From Mangrovimicrobium sediminis (GTDB taxonomy: Bacteria > Pseudomonadota > Gammaproteobacteria > Pseudomonadales > Halieaceae), in assembly GCF_004745945.1 (NCBI RefSeq), contig NZ_SRLE01000008.1, forward strand, positions 1 through 64,000: a stretch of 64,000 nt of DNA, written 5' to 3'. Below, one piece after another: positions 1-8,954 of this stretch (position 1 is its first letter; each line of letters starts with the position of its first letter). The translations under genes and the position numbers were made by a program. The notes under the pieces were generated by a model. The model ran no database searches, was not told the origin of the DNA, and worked only from the letters and a program-made list of their open reading frames with translations.

Positions 1-1018
1 CGATGATGCGCCCGTCGCGCTCCAGCAGGCGGAAGCGGTCGATCTCGTTTTCCAGCAGCTCGCGCGAGCGCTTGAGCAGCACGCCCTGCGCCTCCAGCGG
101 CTCGATCAGCTCGATGATGCCGCCGACATCGTCGATCTGCGCGCGCCGGCTGGTTTCGAAATCCACTGCAGAGACCAACGTGCCGCAGCCGTCGTGGGTG
201 AACAGCTCCTCGAGCAGCTCGCAATCCTCGCGGTAGCCGATGATGTGCGCGCGCGGCACCCCGAGCTCACAGGCGCGGCGTGCGGTTTGCAGCAACGTCG
301 CCTGCTCCGCGTCTGCGGCCTCGATCGCGTCGACCTCGCCCACCGCCACCTGGCGCACCAGCGTGCCGTCCGCGGTGTTCACGCCGATGTTGGCGCCGAA
401 CAGGATCAGCTTGTCCGCGCCGATCGCCGCGGCGCAATTCACCGCGACATCCTCCAGCGACAGGTTGAAAATCTCGCCGGTCGGCGAGTAGCCCAGTGGC
501 GATACCAGCACGATGGTCTCGTGCTCCAGCTGGTAGCGAATGCCCTCGACATCCACCCGGCGCACCTTGCCGGTGTGCTGGAAGTCGACGCCGTCGATCA
601 CGCCCATGGGCCGCGCGGTGACGAAATTGCCGCTGCACACGCGCATTTTGGCACCCAGCATCGGCGAGTTGGGCAGACCCATCGACAGCAGCGCTTCGAA
701 CTGCGCGCGCAGCGCACCGGTGGCTTCCTTCACGCACTCCAGCGCCGCGGCGTCGGTCACCCGCACCTGGTTGTGCAGGGTATCCTCGACCCCGGCCGCC
801 GCCAGCCGCTCGACAACCTGCGGCCGCGCGCCGTGAACCAGCACGAGCCGCACGCCGAGACTCTCGAGCAGTGCGATGTCGTGGATGATATTGCGGAAGT
901 TCGCGTCCTGCGCCACCTCGCCCCCCAGCATCAGCACGAAGGTCTTGCCCCGGTGCATGTTGATGTAGGGTGCGGTGTTCCTGAACCAGCGAATATGCTC
1001 CTCGCCCTGTTCGCTCAC
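1..1018 (-). CDS. argA: N-acetylglutamate synthase ArgA (partial, C-terminus outside window)
   Basis: Catalyses the first step of arginine synthesis, acetyl-CoA plus glutamate to N-acetylglutamate, in the cytoplasm. The visible 339 codons cover the amino-acid-kinase-like domain and the beginning of the GNAT domain: PYINMHRGKTFVLMLGGE near residue 18, LVLVHGARPQ near 55, SGNFVTARPMGVIDGVDF near 110, then the linker IDDVGGIIELIEPLEAQG near the break. These follow the order of E. coli ArgA. A GTG start at 1018 is chosen because a stop lies eight codons upstream in frame and no ATG lies between; the protein then begins VSEQGEEHIRWFRNTAP. It lies downstream of argE on the same strand, so both genes serve arginine synthesis, but a 630-bp gap makes cotranscription uncertain. 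The gene runs off the left edge. Confidence 0.93.
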   Translation of the reverse strand, partial: MSEQGEEHIRWFRNTAPYINMHRGKTFVLMLGGEVAQDANFRNIIHDIALLESLGVRLVLVHGARPQVVERLAAAGVEDTLHNQVRVTDAAALECVKEATGALRAQFEALLSMGLPNSPMLGAKMRVCSGNFVTARPMGVIDGVDFQHTGKVRRVDVEGIRYQLEHETIVLVSPLGYSPTGEIFNLSLEDVAVNCAAAIGADKLILFGANIGVNTADGTLVRQVAVGEVDAIEAADAEQATLLQTARRACELGVPRAHIIGYREDCELLEELFTHDGCGTLVSAVDFETSRRAQIDDVGGIIELIEPLEAQGVLLKRSRELLENEIDRFRLLERDGRII

Positions 1019-1239
1019 CTGCTGTTCGCCTGTGTCGGTTTAGTCGGCGGTTAGGGTACCGAATGGCGGGCGATTTCCCCAAGGGCAATTTTGCACAGGG
1101 CTACTTTGGCCCTTTCGCCGTGTCTCACCCGGGATCCAAGTGCAGGTCGCTCTGGGTTGATTCTTTTGGCGAGTCTGCTCGTGGGTTGTAGAACAGCTGG
1201 AGATTTTGCTTGTTGCTGAAAGTGGTGTGGTCCCGGGAC

Positions 1240-1328
1240 GCCGGCGAAGGCCCCTGCCCGGCTCCGGGACCGCCAAAAAGCGTACATGGCCTCGGACGCC
1301 CCGAAGCCGGGCAGGGGCCTTCACCGGC
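1240..1328. repeat. Long imperfect inverted repeat (24-bp arms)
   Basis: The left arm 1240-1263 pairs with the right arm 1305-1328 with one mismatch in 24 bp. The inner 18 bp (1246-1263 and 1305-1322) are perfectly complementary and begin GAAGGCCCCTGCCC. The 41-bp loop contains the words GACCGCCAAAAAGCG and CTCGGAC, which resemble parts of the hairpin cores at 47.2 and 47.6 kb. It could form a strong stem-loop in RNA or a cruciform. No T-tract follows, so it is not a standard terminator. Confidence 0.8.
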
Positions 1329-1539
1329 TCGGACTCGACTTTTCGGTTCTACGCCACTTGCTCAGACGGCTTGGATCAACGCCGCATAGTCCTTTCAAGC
1401 TCCAGCGAACAAGGCGCCCACCTGCTCCGCCAACCTGATCCGAGAACCTGCTGCGCAAACCGAAGTTCTACCAGAGAAATACCCTAGGACAGCGAGTGGC
1501 TATCCCCCTTCGGAAAATGTACGAGGCCATGGATGGCCG

Positions 1540-1567
1540 GAGCCAGGAGCCAAGAGCCAAGAGCCAG
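1540..1567. repeat. Heptanucleotide tandem repeat, 4 x GAGCCA(A/G)
   Basis: Four consecutive 7-bp units at 1540, 1547, 1554 and 1561 differ only in the last base (G, A, A, G). The array is non-coding and lies about 80 bp downstream of the argE stop. Such short arrays can change length by slippage; no function is evident. Confidence 0.8.
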
Positions 1568-1647
1568 GACGTCAGAGCAAGTAGCCCAGCTGGCCCAGTG
1601 CAGAATGAACCACCCCACGCCAGAACCAGGCGGAACCAGCGCCGCAA

Positions 1648-2799
1648 CTACAGGCAGTAATGCCCGATAAACCGCTCCAGCACATCGATGCAGGGGTGGA
1701 TCTGGTCCAGCGGCAGGAACTCGTCCGGCTGGTGCGCGCGGTCGATCGAGCCCGGGCCCATGACAATCGTCTCCATGCCCATTTGCTGCAGGAAGCCCGC
1801 TTCCGTGGCGAAGGCCACCGCGATTGCGCTGTGCCCCGAGAGCTTTTCGGCGAGGCGAACCAGCTCCGAGTCCGCCGCCTGCTCGAAGGGCTCGACATCC
1901 TCGATGAGCTGGCCCACCTCGATCTGCAGCCCGCGCTCGCCGGCGATGCGCGCCGCGCGGCGCTGGATTTCAGCGAGGACGTCCGCGTTGCTGCCCGCGG
2001 GCGTCATGCGCAGGTCGAAGTGCAGTTCGCTGTGGCCGCAGATGCGGTTCGGGCTGTCGCCGCCGTGCACGCGGCCCAGGTTGAGGGTGGGGCAGGGCAC
2101 CTCGAACAGCGGGTGGCTGTAGTGTTCGGCCAGTTCACGGCGGTAGTCGAGGAGTTCGCCCATCAGGGCGTGCAGGCCGTCCAGGGCGCTGTTGCCCAGG
2201 GCCGGGTTGGAGGAGTGGCCGGCTTTGCCCGAGATGCGTGCGCCGAGCATCATGATGCCCTTGTGCATGCGCACCGGCACCAGGCCCGTGGGTTCGCCGA
2301 TGATCGCCGCGCGCGCCTTCGGCCAGCCGGCGGCAGCCAGGGCGCGGGCGCCGCACATGGTGCTCTCCTCGTCGGCGGTGCCGAGGATGATCAGCGGCTG
2401 TTTCAGCGGCTTGCCGGCGAAGCGCGCGGCGGCGGCCAGGGCCAGGGGGAAGAAGCCCTTCATGTCGGTGCTGCCCAGGCCGTAGAGGCGGTTGTCGCGC
2501 TCGTCCAGTTGCAGCGGGTCGCTGTTCCAGCGGCCCTCGTCGAAGGGCACCGTGTCGGTGTGGCCGGCGAGCACCAGGCCGCCGGGGCCGGAGCCGCGCA
2601 CGGCGACCAGGTTGGCCTTTTCGCCGCCCGGTGTCAGCGGCTGGACCTCGGTGGCAAAGCCCATGGTGGACAGCCAGTTGGCCAGCAGGTCGACCACCGC
2701 GCGGTTGCCCTGGTCCCAGTCGCGGTCGGTGGAGCTGACCGAGGGCGTGCCCACCAGCTGGCGCAGGCGGTCGAGAATCAAGCGGTCGGTGTCGGCCAT
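1648..2799 (-). CDS. argE: Acetylornithine deacetylase ArgE
   Basis: Hydrolyses N2-acetyl-L-ornithine to ornithine and acetate in arginine synthesis; cytoplasmic zinc enzyme of the M20 peptidase family. The protein has 383 residues, normal for ArgE. Metal and catalytic motifs are present in order: GHTDTVP near residue 79 (His ligand plus catalytic Asp), GLGSTDMKGF near 107 (bridging Asp), TADEESTMCGA near 141 (catalytic Glu followed by Glu ligand), and an acidic ligand region further on. The central dimerisation domain carries GKAGHSSNPALGNSAL. It is divergent from the GspE-type gene (207-bp gap, presumably with both promoters) and upstream of argA on the same strand. Succinyl-diaminopimelate desuccinylase DapE is a relative, but the argA linkage and overall sequence favour ArgE. 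Confidence 0.9.
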   Translation of the reverse strand: MADTDRLILDRLRQLVGTPSVSSTDRDWDQGNRAVVDLLANWLSTMGFATEVQPLTPGGEKANLVAVRGSGPGGLVLAGHTDTVPFDEGRWNSDPLQLDERDNRLYGLGSTDMKGFFPLALAAAARFAGKPLKQPLIILGTADEESTMCGARALAAAGWPKARAAIIGEPTGLVPVRMHKGIMMLGARISGKAGHSSNPALGNSALDGLHALMGELLDYRRELAEHYSHPLFEVPCPTLNLGRVHGGDSPNRICGHSELHFDLRMTPAGSNADVLAEIQRRAARIAGERGLQIEVGQLIEDVEPFEQAADSELVRLAEKLSGHSAIAVAFATEAGFLQQMGMETIVMGPGSIDRAHQPDEFLPLDQIHPCIDVLERFIGHYCL

Positions 2800-3006
2800 G
2801 GAAGCCTGCGCTGTGTCGCGGGGAGGTGGGTTGGTGCGGCCAGTCTAGACACAACCGGGCGCGCCGCCAAGGGGCTGGCGCTGCCGGAAAAAGGTGTGTT
2901 TTGCACAGTCGTGGGCGCGGGTGGGGTAGTGCGCTGTGCTAGCATAGTCGCCGGTCGGGAGCGTGTTGCGCACCGGCCGGCAACGGGCAACGGGGTCGAT
3001 CCAGAT

Positions 3007-4782
3007 ATGGCGACAGAAACAAGCACGCGCAGCGGCGAGCGCCGCCTGGAGTTGGTGAGCGTGGCCCGCCAGCTGGTGAAGGACGGCCGCATCAGCGAGG
3101 CGGACCTGCAGCAGGTATCGAACAAGTCGCTGGTGGCGCTGCACCCGCTCGTGGTGCTTGCCGAGCAGAAACTGCAGGACCTGGCCCGCCCGGGCAAGCT
3201 GCTTGATATGGATGCCCTGCTGGCCTGGCTCTCCGGACACTGCGGGCAACCGGTGTACAGCATCGACCCGCTCAAGATCAACGTCGGTGCGGTGGCCGAG
3301 GTCATGTCCCGCGCCTTCGCCGAGCGCCACCGCATCCTCGCCGTGGAAGTGCACGCCGACACCGTGACCATCGCCTCCGCCGAACCCTGGATCAACGCCT
3401 GGGAGAACAACCTCGAGCACGTGCTGCGCAAGCGCGTGACCCGCGTGCTGGCGGACCCGCGCGACATCACCCGCCACACCGCCGAGTTCTACACTATGGC
3501 CAGCTCGGTACACCGTGCCGGCGGCGCGGAGCAGCTGGAACAGCGCCTCAATACCGGCAACCTCGAGCAGATGCTGGAACTGGGTTCGATGCGCGAGCCC
3601 GACGCCAACGACCAGCACATCGTCAATATCGTCGACTGGCTGCTGCAGTACGCTTTCGAGCAGCGCGCCAGCGATATTCACGTCGAGCCACGCCGCGCGG
3701 TGGGGCATGTGCGCTTTCGCATCGACGGCGTGCTGCACAAGGTCTATGAATTGCCGGGCAAGGTGTGCGCCGCGGTCACCAGCCGGGTGAAGATTCTCGG
3801 TCGCATGGACGTCGCGGAGAAGCGCCGGCCCCAGGACGGGCGCCTGAAGACGCGCACGCCGGAGGGCAACGAGGTCGAGCTGCGACTGGCCACCCTGCCC
3901 ACTGCCTTCGGCGAGAAGCTGGTGATGCGCATCTTCGACCCGGAGATGATGAACAAGAGTTTCGAGCAGCTGGGCCTGGCCGCGGACGACCTCGCCCGCT
4001 GGCACCAGATGACCGGCATGGGTAACGGCATCGCCCTGGTCACCGGGCCCACCGGCTCGGGCAAGACCACCACCCTGTATTCCACCCTGCGCCAGCTGGC
4101 GACCCCGGACGTGAACGTGTGCACCATCGAGGACCCGATCGAGATGGTCGAGGACGCCTTCAATCAGATGCAGGTCAACCACGCTATCGGCCTGGACTTC
4201 GCCTCCGGTGTGCGCGCACTGATGCGCCAGGACCCGGACATCATCATGATCGGCGAGATCCGCGACCTGGAGACCGCCAACATGGCGGTGCAGGCGGCAC
4301 TCACCGGACACCTGGTGCTGTCGACGCTGCACACCAACGACTCGCCCAGTTCCCTGTCGCGATTGCTCGAGCTGGGCGTACCGCCGTATTTGATCAAGGC
4401 CACCGTGCGCGGCGTCATGTCCCAGCGCCTGGTGCGCATCCTGTGCCCCCACTGCAAGACCTGGGAGCCCCTGGACACGGACGCCTGGCAACAGCTGACG
4501 GCGCCCTGGCGCGCCAAGCCGCCGGAGCGCGTGGCGCGGCCGCAGGGCTGCAAGGCGTGCCGCGAGACCGGCTACATCGGCCGCCAGGGCATCTACGAGA
4601 TCCTGGTCAGCAGCGCCGGGGTGCAGGCGGAGATTCACTCGCACCTGGAGTCGACCAAAGTACGCTACGTGGCCATGCGCGAGGGCATGAAGACCCTGCG
4701 CCTGTCCGGTGCCACCCGCGTGGCGCGCGGCCAGACTACTATCGAGGAAGTACTGCGGGTGGCTCCCGCGCTCGAGGCCTGA
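3007..4782 (+). CDS. GspE/PilB-family secretion or pilus-assembly ATPase
   Basis: Cytoplasmic hexameric ATPase of the type II secretion / type IV pilus family, 591 residues. An N-terminal T2SSE_N-like region covers about residues 1-150. Then come Walker A GPTGSGKTTT at 347, the Asp box IEDPIEM, Walker B region DPDIIMIGEIRD, and the His box LVLSTLHTNDSPSS. A zinc-type cysteine quartet follows: CPHC near 480 and CKAC near 518, as in GspE and PilB. An ATG at 3007 is chosen because translation from it gives a family-like N-terminus; the frame is open far upstream only by GC bias. No other pilus or secretion gene is in the window, so the partner complex is unknown. Downstream is glnE, 77 bp away. 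Confidence 0.85.
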   Translation: MATETSTRSGERRLELVSVARQLVKDGRISEADLQQVSNKSLVALHPLVVLAEQKLQDLARPGKLLDMDALLAWLSGHCGQPVYSIDPLKINVGAVAEVMSRAFAERHRILAVEVHADTVTIASAEPWINAWENNLEHVLRKRVTRVLADPRDITRHTAEFYTMASSVHRAGGAEQLEQRLNTGNLEQMLELGSMREPDANDQHIVNIVDWLLQYAFEQRASDIHVEPRRAVGHVRFRIDGVLHKVYELPGKVCAAVTSRVKILGRMDVAEKRRPQDGRLKTRTPEGNEVELRLATLPTAFGEKLVMRIFDPEMMNKSFEQLGLAADDLARWHQMTGMGNGIALVTGPTGSGKTTTLYSTLRQLATPDVNVCTIEDPIEMVEDAFNQMQVNHAIGLDFASGVRALMRQDPDIIMIGEIRDLETANMAVQAALTGHLVLSTLHTNDSPSSLSRLLELGVPPYLIKATVRGVMSQRLVRILCPHCKTWEPLDTDAWQQLTAPWRAKPPERVARPQGCKACRETGYIGRQGIYEILVSSAGVQAEIHSHLESTKVRYVAMREGMKTLRLSGATRVARGQTTIEEVLRVAPALEA

Positions 4783-4859
4783 TGCTCCCGGCCGCGCGGT
4801 CCCGGCACCGGGCGAAACACACAGCCGCCAGGCGACAATAACGACATAGAGAGCCGCCC

Positions 4860-7730
4860 ATGACCCTGGACGTCCAGAGCTTACCCGCCCCACTGGCCGA
4901 GCAGGCGCAGTCCGCGTGGCAGAATATTCTCGAGCGCGCCGCGGATCCTGCGGCCCTGGAACGCGCCGCCGCAGCGCAGCCGGTGTGCGGCCAGTTGCCG
5001 CGCATGCTCGCCTGCAGCCGATTCGTGGCCGAGTACGGCCGCGGGCAACCGCAGGCTTTCCTCGAACTGCTGACCGACACCGCACTGCAGCAACCGCTAA
5101 GTGCCCAAGCCCTGCACGCGAGCCTGCGCGACGCCCTGGCAGCCGAGGGTGCCGAGTTGCAGCCGGTGTTGCGCCGCTTCCGCCAGCGGCAGATGGTGCG
5201 CATCCTGTGGCGCGATTTCTGCCGCCTCGCGGACACTCTGGAAACCATCGGCGAGACCTCGGCGCTGGCCGACGCCTGTATTCGCGAGGCCCTGCCGCGG
5301 GTGCAGGCCGGACTGGAAGAGCGCTTCGGCCAGCCCACCGGCCGCCGCAGCGGACAGCCGCAGCAGTTGATCGTCATCGCCATGGGCAAGCTGGGCGCGG
5401 GCGAGCTTAATGTCTCCTCGGATATCGACCTGGTGTTCGCCTACCCGGAGGCCGGCGAGACCAGCGGTGGCAGGCGCTGTATCAGCAACGAGGAATTTTT
5501 TACCCGTGTCGGCCAGGGCCTGATCGCCGCCCTGGACCAGCAGACCGCCGACGGTTTCGTGTTTCGCGTCGACATGCGCCTGCGCCCCTACGGCGAGAGT
5601 GGCGCCCTGGTGCACAGCTTCGCCGCGCTGGACGAGTACTACCAGCAGCAGGGACGCGACTGGGAGCGCTATGCCCTGATCAAGGCACGCCCGGTGACCG
5701 GCGAGCCGGCCCGTGTGGCCGAGCTGATGCAGTCGCTGCGCCCCTTTGTTTACCGCCGTTACGTGGATTTCAGTGTAATCGAGAGCCTGCGCAGCATGAA
5801 GCAGATGATCAGCGCCGAAGTGCGCCGCCGCGGCCTGCAGGACAACGTCAAGCTCGGCCACGGCGGTATCCGCGAGGTCGAGTTCATCGCCCAGTGTTTC
5901 CAGCTGATTCGCGGCGGGCGCGACCTCGCCCTGCAGCAGCGCGAGCTGCTGGTGGTGCTGGAGGAGTGCGTCGCGCTGGGCTGCCTGCCGCGCGCGGCGG
6001 TGGACGAACTGCGCGCCGCCTACCTGTTCCTGCGCGATTCCGAGCACGCCATCCAGGGTTACCAGGACCGCCAGACCCAGGAACTGCCGGTGGACGATGT
6101 GCCGCGCGCGGCCATGGCGCTGGTCATGGGTTGTGCCGACTGGACCGCGTATCGCACCACCCTCGATGCACAGTTGCAGGTAGTCGCCGGCCACTTCGAT
6201 GCACTGATTGCGCCACCGGAAGAGGAGGCGGACAGCGGCGCCGCCGAGGATGACGCCGACCTGCTCTGGGGCGAACACCTGGAGTCCGCGGCGCTGGCGG
6301 CACTGGGTTATGCCGACGCGGGACGCGCCTGCGAGTCCCTGCGCGCGCTGCACGACAGCCCGCGGGTGGTCGCCCTGCAGGCCGAGGGTCGCCAGCGCCT
6401 GGACCAGTTCATGCCGCAGCTGGTGCGCGCCTGCGCCGCGGAGTCGGCAGCGCCGGACCTCGCCCTGCAGCGCCTGCTGCCGCTGGTGGTGGCGGTGGCG
6501 CGGCGCAGCGCCTACCTGGTGCTGCTGCTGGAGAACCCGCCGGCACTGGATGAACTGGTACGCCTGTGCGGCGACAGCCCGTGGATCGCTGAGCAGATGA
6601 GCCGCCACCCGGCGCTGCTCGACGAGTTGCTGGATCGCGCTAGCCTCTACCGCGCGCCGGGCCGGGATGAACTGCGCAGCCTGCTCAGCCAGGAGGTGGC
6701 GCGCCTGGCCACCGACGACCTCGAGGCGCAGATGGATGCCCTGCGCTACTTCAAGGCGGCGCAGGTGCTACGGGTTGCGGCCAGCGAGATCGCCGGTCGC
6801 CTACCGGTGATGAAAGTCAGCGACAACCTCACCTGGATCGCCGAGGTGGTGCTGGAACAGGTGCTCGCGGTGGCCTGGGCGGATCTCACGCGCAAGTACG
6901 GTGAGCCGGCGCGCGAGGACGGCGGCTACGCCTTCGCCGTCTTCGGCTACGGCAAGCTGGGCGGCATCGAACTCGGCTACGGTTCGGACCTCGACCTGGT
7001 CTTCGTGCACGACGCCGCCGCCCAGGGCAGCACCGACGGCGGGCGCAGCATCGCCAACGCGGTGTTCTACACGCGCCTGGCGCAGCGCATGATCCACATC
7101 CTCGAGGCGCGCATGCCGCTGGGCCAGCTCTACGAAGTGGACATGCGCCTGCGCCCGGACGGGGACTCCGGCGTGCTCGTGCCCGGCGTCGAGGGCTTTG
7201 CCAGGTACCAGCGCGACAACGCCTGGACCTGGGAACACCAGGCGCTGGTGCGCGCGCGCCACGTCGCCGGTGACCGACAGGTTGCCGGACGCGTCGAAGA
7301 CCTGCGCCGGGAAATCCTTTGTCGCGAGCGCGATACCGCGGCGTTGGCGGACGAGGTGGTCGCCATGCGCCGGCGTATGCGCGAACACCTGTTGCCGCGC
7401 GAGGCGCCGGAACGCTTTCACCTCAAGCAGGGCAGCGGCGGTATCGTGGACATCGAGTTCATGGCGCAGTACGCGGTGCTCGCCTGGTCACATGCGCACC
7501 CACAGCTGGCCCAGTGGCCGGACAACGTGCGCATCCTCGAGGCACTGGGCGAGGCCGGCCTGTTGCCGCAGGCGACGGCCGATGCGCTGCGGGAGGCCTA
7601 CCTCGCCTACCGCGGCGCGGCCCACCAGCTCGCGCTGCAGCGCGAGTCCGGGGAGGTGGATGCCGCGTTGTTTGCCACACAGCGCGACCAGGTGCGAGCG
7701 GCGTGGCGCTCGCTGTTCGCGGAGGACTGA
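4860..7730 (+). CDS. glnE: Bifunctional glutamine synthetase adenylyltransferase/deadenylase GlnE
   Basis: Adds and removes AMP on glutamine synthetase in response to PII, tuning ammonia assimilation. At 956 residues it is full length. Both nucleotidyltransferase domains are visible: the N-terminal one (deadenylation) has GAGELNVSSDIDLVFAYPE with the SSD at 186-188, and the C-terminal one (adenylylation) has GGIELGYGSDLDLVFVHD near 700-716. Each is followed by the family block KLGHGGIREVEFIAQ or KQGSGGIVDIEFMAQYAVL. Nothing is truncated. It is followed after two bases by the WaaG-like gene, so the two are probably cotranscribed; glnE next to LPS-core genes is also seen in pseudomonads. Confidence 0.97.
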   Translation: MTLDVQSLPAPLAEQAQSAWQNILERAADPAALERAAAAQPVCGQLPRMLACSRFVAEYGRGQPQAFLELLTDTALQQPLSAQALHASLRDALAAEGAELQPVLRRFRQRQMVRILWRDFCRLADTLETIGETSALADACIREALPRVQAGLEERFGQPTGRRSGQPQQLIVIAMGKLGAGELNVSSDIDLVFAYPEAGETSGGRRCISNEEFFTRVGQGLIAALDQQTADGFVFRVDMRLRPYGESGALVHSFAALDEYYQQQGRDWERYALIKARPVTGEPARVAELMQSLRPFVYRRYVDFSVIESLRSMKQMISAEVRRRGLQDNVKLGHGGIREVEFIAQCFQLIRGGRDLALQQRELLVVLEECVALGCLPRAAVDELRAAYLFLRDSEHAIQGYQDRQTQELPVDDVPRAAMALVMGCADWTAYRTTLDAQLQVVAGHFDALIAPPEEEADSGAAEDDADLLWGEHLESAALAALGYADAGRACESLRALHDSPRVVALQAEGRQRLDQFMPQLVRACAAESAAPDLALQRLLPLVVAVARRSAYLVLLLENPPALDELVRLCGDSPWIAEQMSRHPALLDELLDRASLYRAPGRDELRSLLSQEVARLATDDLEAQMDALRYFKAAQVLRVAASEIAGRLPVMKVSDNLTWIAEVVLEQVLAVAWADLTRKYGEPAREDGGYAFAVFGYGKLGGIELGYGSDLDLVFVHDAAAQGSTDGGRSIANAVFYTRLAQRMIHILEARMPLGQLYEVDMRLRPDGDSGVLVPGVEGFARYQRDNAWTWEHQALVRARHVAGDRQVAGRVEDLRREILCRERDTAALADEVVAMRRRMREHLLPREAPERFHLKQGSGGIVDIEFMAQYAVLAWSHAHPQLAQWPDNVRILEALGEAGLLPQATADALREAYLAYRGAAHQLALQRESGEVDAALFATQRDQVRAAWRSLFAED

Positions 7731-7732
7731 AC

Positions 7733-8851
7733 TTGCGCATCGCCCTGCTGCTTCCCGCCGGCGATGACGCCGGTGCACGCCTGGATGCCCACGAGTTCCT
7801 GGCGCAGGCCGTACAGCGCGGCCACCACTGCGCCCTGTTTGCCAGCGACTGGCGGGCAGAGCTGCCCGAAGGTGTCGTATTGCGCGAGATTGCCGCGCGC
7901 GGTCGCTCGGCGCACCGCCGCCACGCCGCCTTTGTCGAGGCCGTGCAACAGCAGCTTGCCGGTACCTCCAGCGATGTCGTGGTCGGCCTGCAGGCCATGC
8001 CCGGACTCGACGTCCTGCTCGCCAGCGCTGGCTGCTATCTGCAGGAGGCCGAAGGCCGCAGCGGCTGGAGCGCCCGGCGCGGCGGTGCGTACCGGTATTT
8101 CAGCCAGGCTGAGGCCGCCGTGTGCGGCCCCCAGGCAACTACCCGCGTGCTGTTCCAGAGCGAGCTGCAGCGCGAGGCGTTTTGTAGCACCTACCCGCAG
8201 TTGGCCTCGCGCAGCGCCACGTTGCCGCCCGGTGTCGCCGCGGCGCGCCGGCCCCCCGCGGACGCGCAGCGACTGCGTCGCCGCATGCGGGCAGAGCTGC
8301 AGCTGGCCGAACACGAGCTGGTGCTGCTGTTTGCCGGCAACGATTTCGAGCGCCACGGACTGGGCGATGCCATTCACAGCCTGGCCGCGGCGCGCCAGGA
8401 GCAGCCCCACCAGGCCCTGCGCCTGCTGGTGGCCGGCGGCGAGCGTTCGCGCCGGTATCACCACCTGGCGCGCAAGCTCGGTGTCGGCGACGCCGTGCAC
8501 TTCCTCGGCTGGCGCGACGACCTGCCGGAACTGATGGCGTGCGCGGACGTGCTGATTCACCCGGCGCGCGAGGCCCCGGTGGGGCGGGTGCTGCTGGAGG
8601 CATTGCTCGCCGGTTTGCCGGTAATCACTTCACAGAACTGCGGCTACGCGCAGCACATCGCCCAGGCACACGCCGGTAGCGTGCTGCCCGAGCCGCTGCA
8701 GCCGGCCGACCTCGAGCGCGCACTGCTGCGTATGTTCGACGGCGTATTCCGCTCCCAGTGCCGCGAGACCGGTGCCGCGTTTGTCGGCCTCACCGACCTC
8801 GGCGCGCGCATGCCCGCCGCCCTGGCGCAGATCGAGCAGTGGTTCGCCTGA
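7733..8851 (+). CDS. WaaG-like LPS core glycosyltransferase (GT4)
   Basis: Probable inner-membrane-associated glycosyltransferase that adds the first hexose to the LPS heptose region, like E. coli WaaG; 372 residues. Supporting stretches are VVVGLQAMPGLDVLLASAGCY near residue 82 (WaaG has VVGFNKMPGLDVYFAAD), LPPGV near 165, VHFLGWRDDLPELMACADVL, HPAREAPVGRVLLEALLAG with the GT4 acidic motif, and ITSQNCGYAQHIA. The start is a TTG at 7733. It is supported by a GGAGG at 7721-7725 inside the glnE tail with seven bases of spacing, and by good family alignment from LRIALLLPAG onward. The acceptor sugar cannot be read from the sequence. Confidence 0.82.
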   Translation: MRIALLLPAGDDAGARLDAHEFLAQAVQRGHHCALFASDWRAELPEGVVLREIAARGRSAHRRHAAFVEAVQQQLAGTSSDVVVGLQAMPGLDVLLASAGCYLQEAEGRSGWSARRGGAYRYFSQAEAAVCGPQATTRVLFQSELQREAFCSTYPQLASRSATLPPGVAAARRPPADAQRLRRRMRAELQLAEHELVLLFAGNDFERHGLGDAIHSLAAARQEQPHQALRLLVAGGERSRRYHHLARKLGVGDAVHFLGWRDDLPELMACADVLIHPAREAPVGRVLLEALLAGLPVITSQNCGYAQHIAQAHAGSVLPEPLQPADLERALLRMFDGVFRSQCRETGAAFVGLTDLGARMPAALAQIEQWFA

Positions 8852-8954
8852 GTCTGCGCGGGCAGGCCCTGGTGGGCCAATCCGGGTAGGCTGGGCCCGG
8901 CGCAGATAGTAAGATGGCCGCTTTTCGGCGACGCGAACGGGCAGGGGAACAGGG

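Larger units (their letters stand above)
1019..1647. other. Gene-free gap between argE and argA
   Basis: No convincing coding region is visible in these 629 bp on either strand. The gap carries one long inverted repeat (1240-1328) and a short heptanucleotide tandem repeat (1540-1567), annotated separately. The argA promoter should lie in the part next to 1018, but no clear -35/-10 pair stands out. Confidence 0.6.

Noticed and set aside
1660-3006. Upstream extension of the GspE-type frame across the whole argE gene.
   Set aside because: The extension is antisense to argE, has shadow-type composition and no family similarity; the ATG at 3007 gives a normal GspE length.
2845-5085. A 746-codon minus-strand frame opposite the secretion ATPase.
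   Set aside because: Pure shadow: no motifs, and the plus strand encodes Walker A/B and zinc motifs in the same bases.
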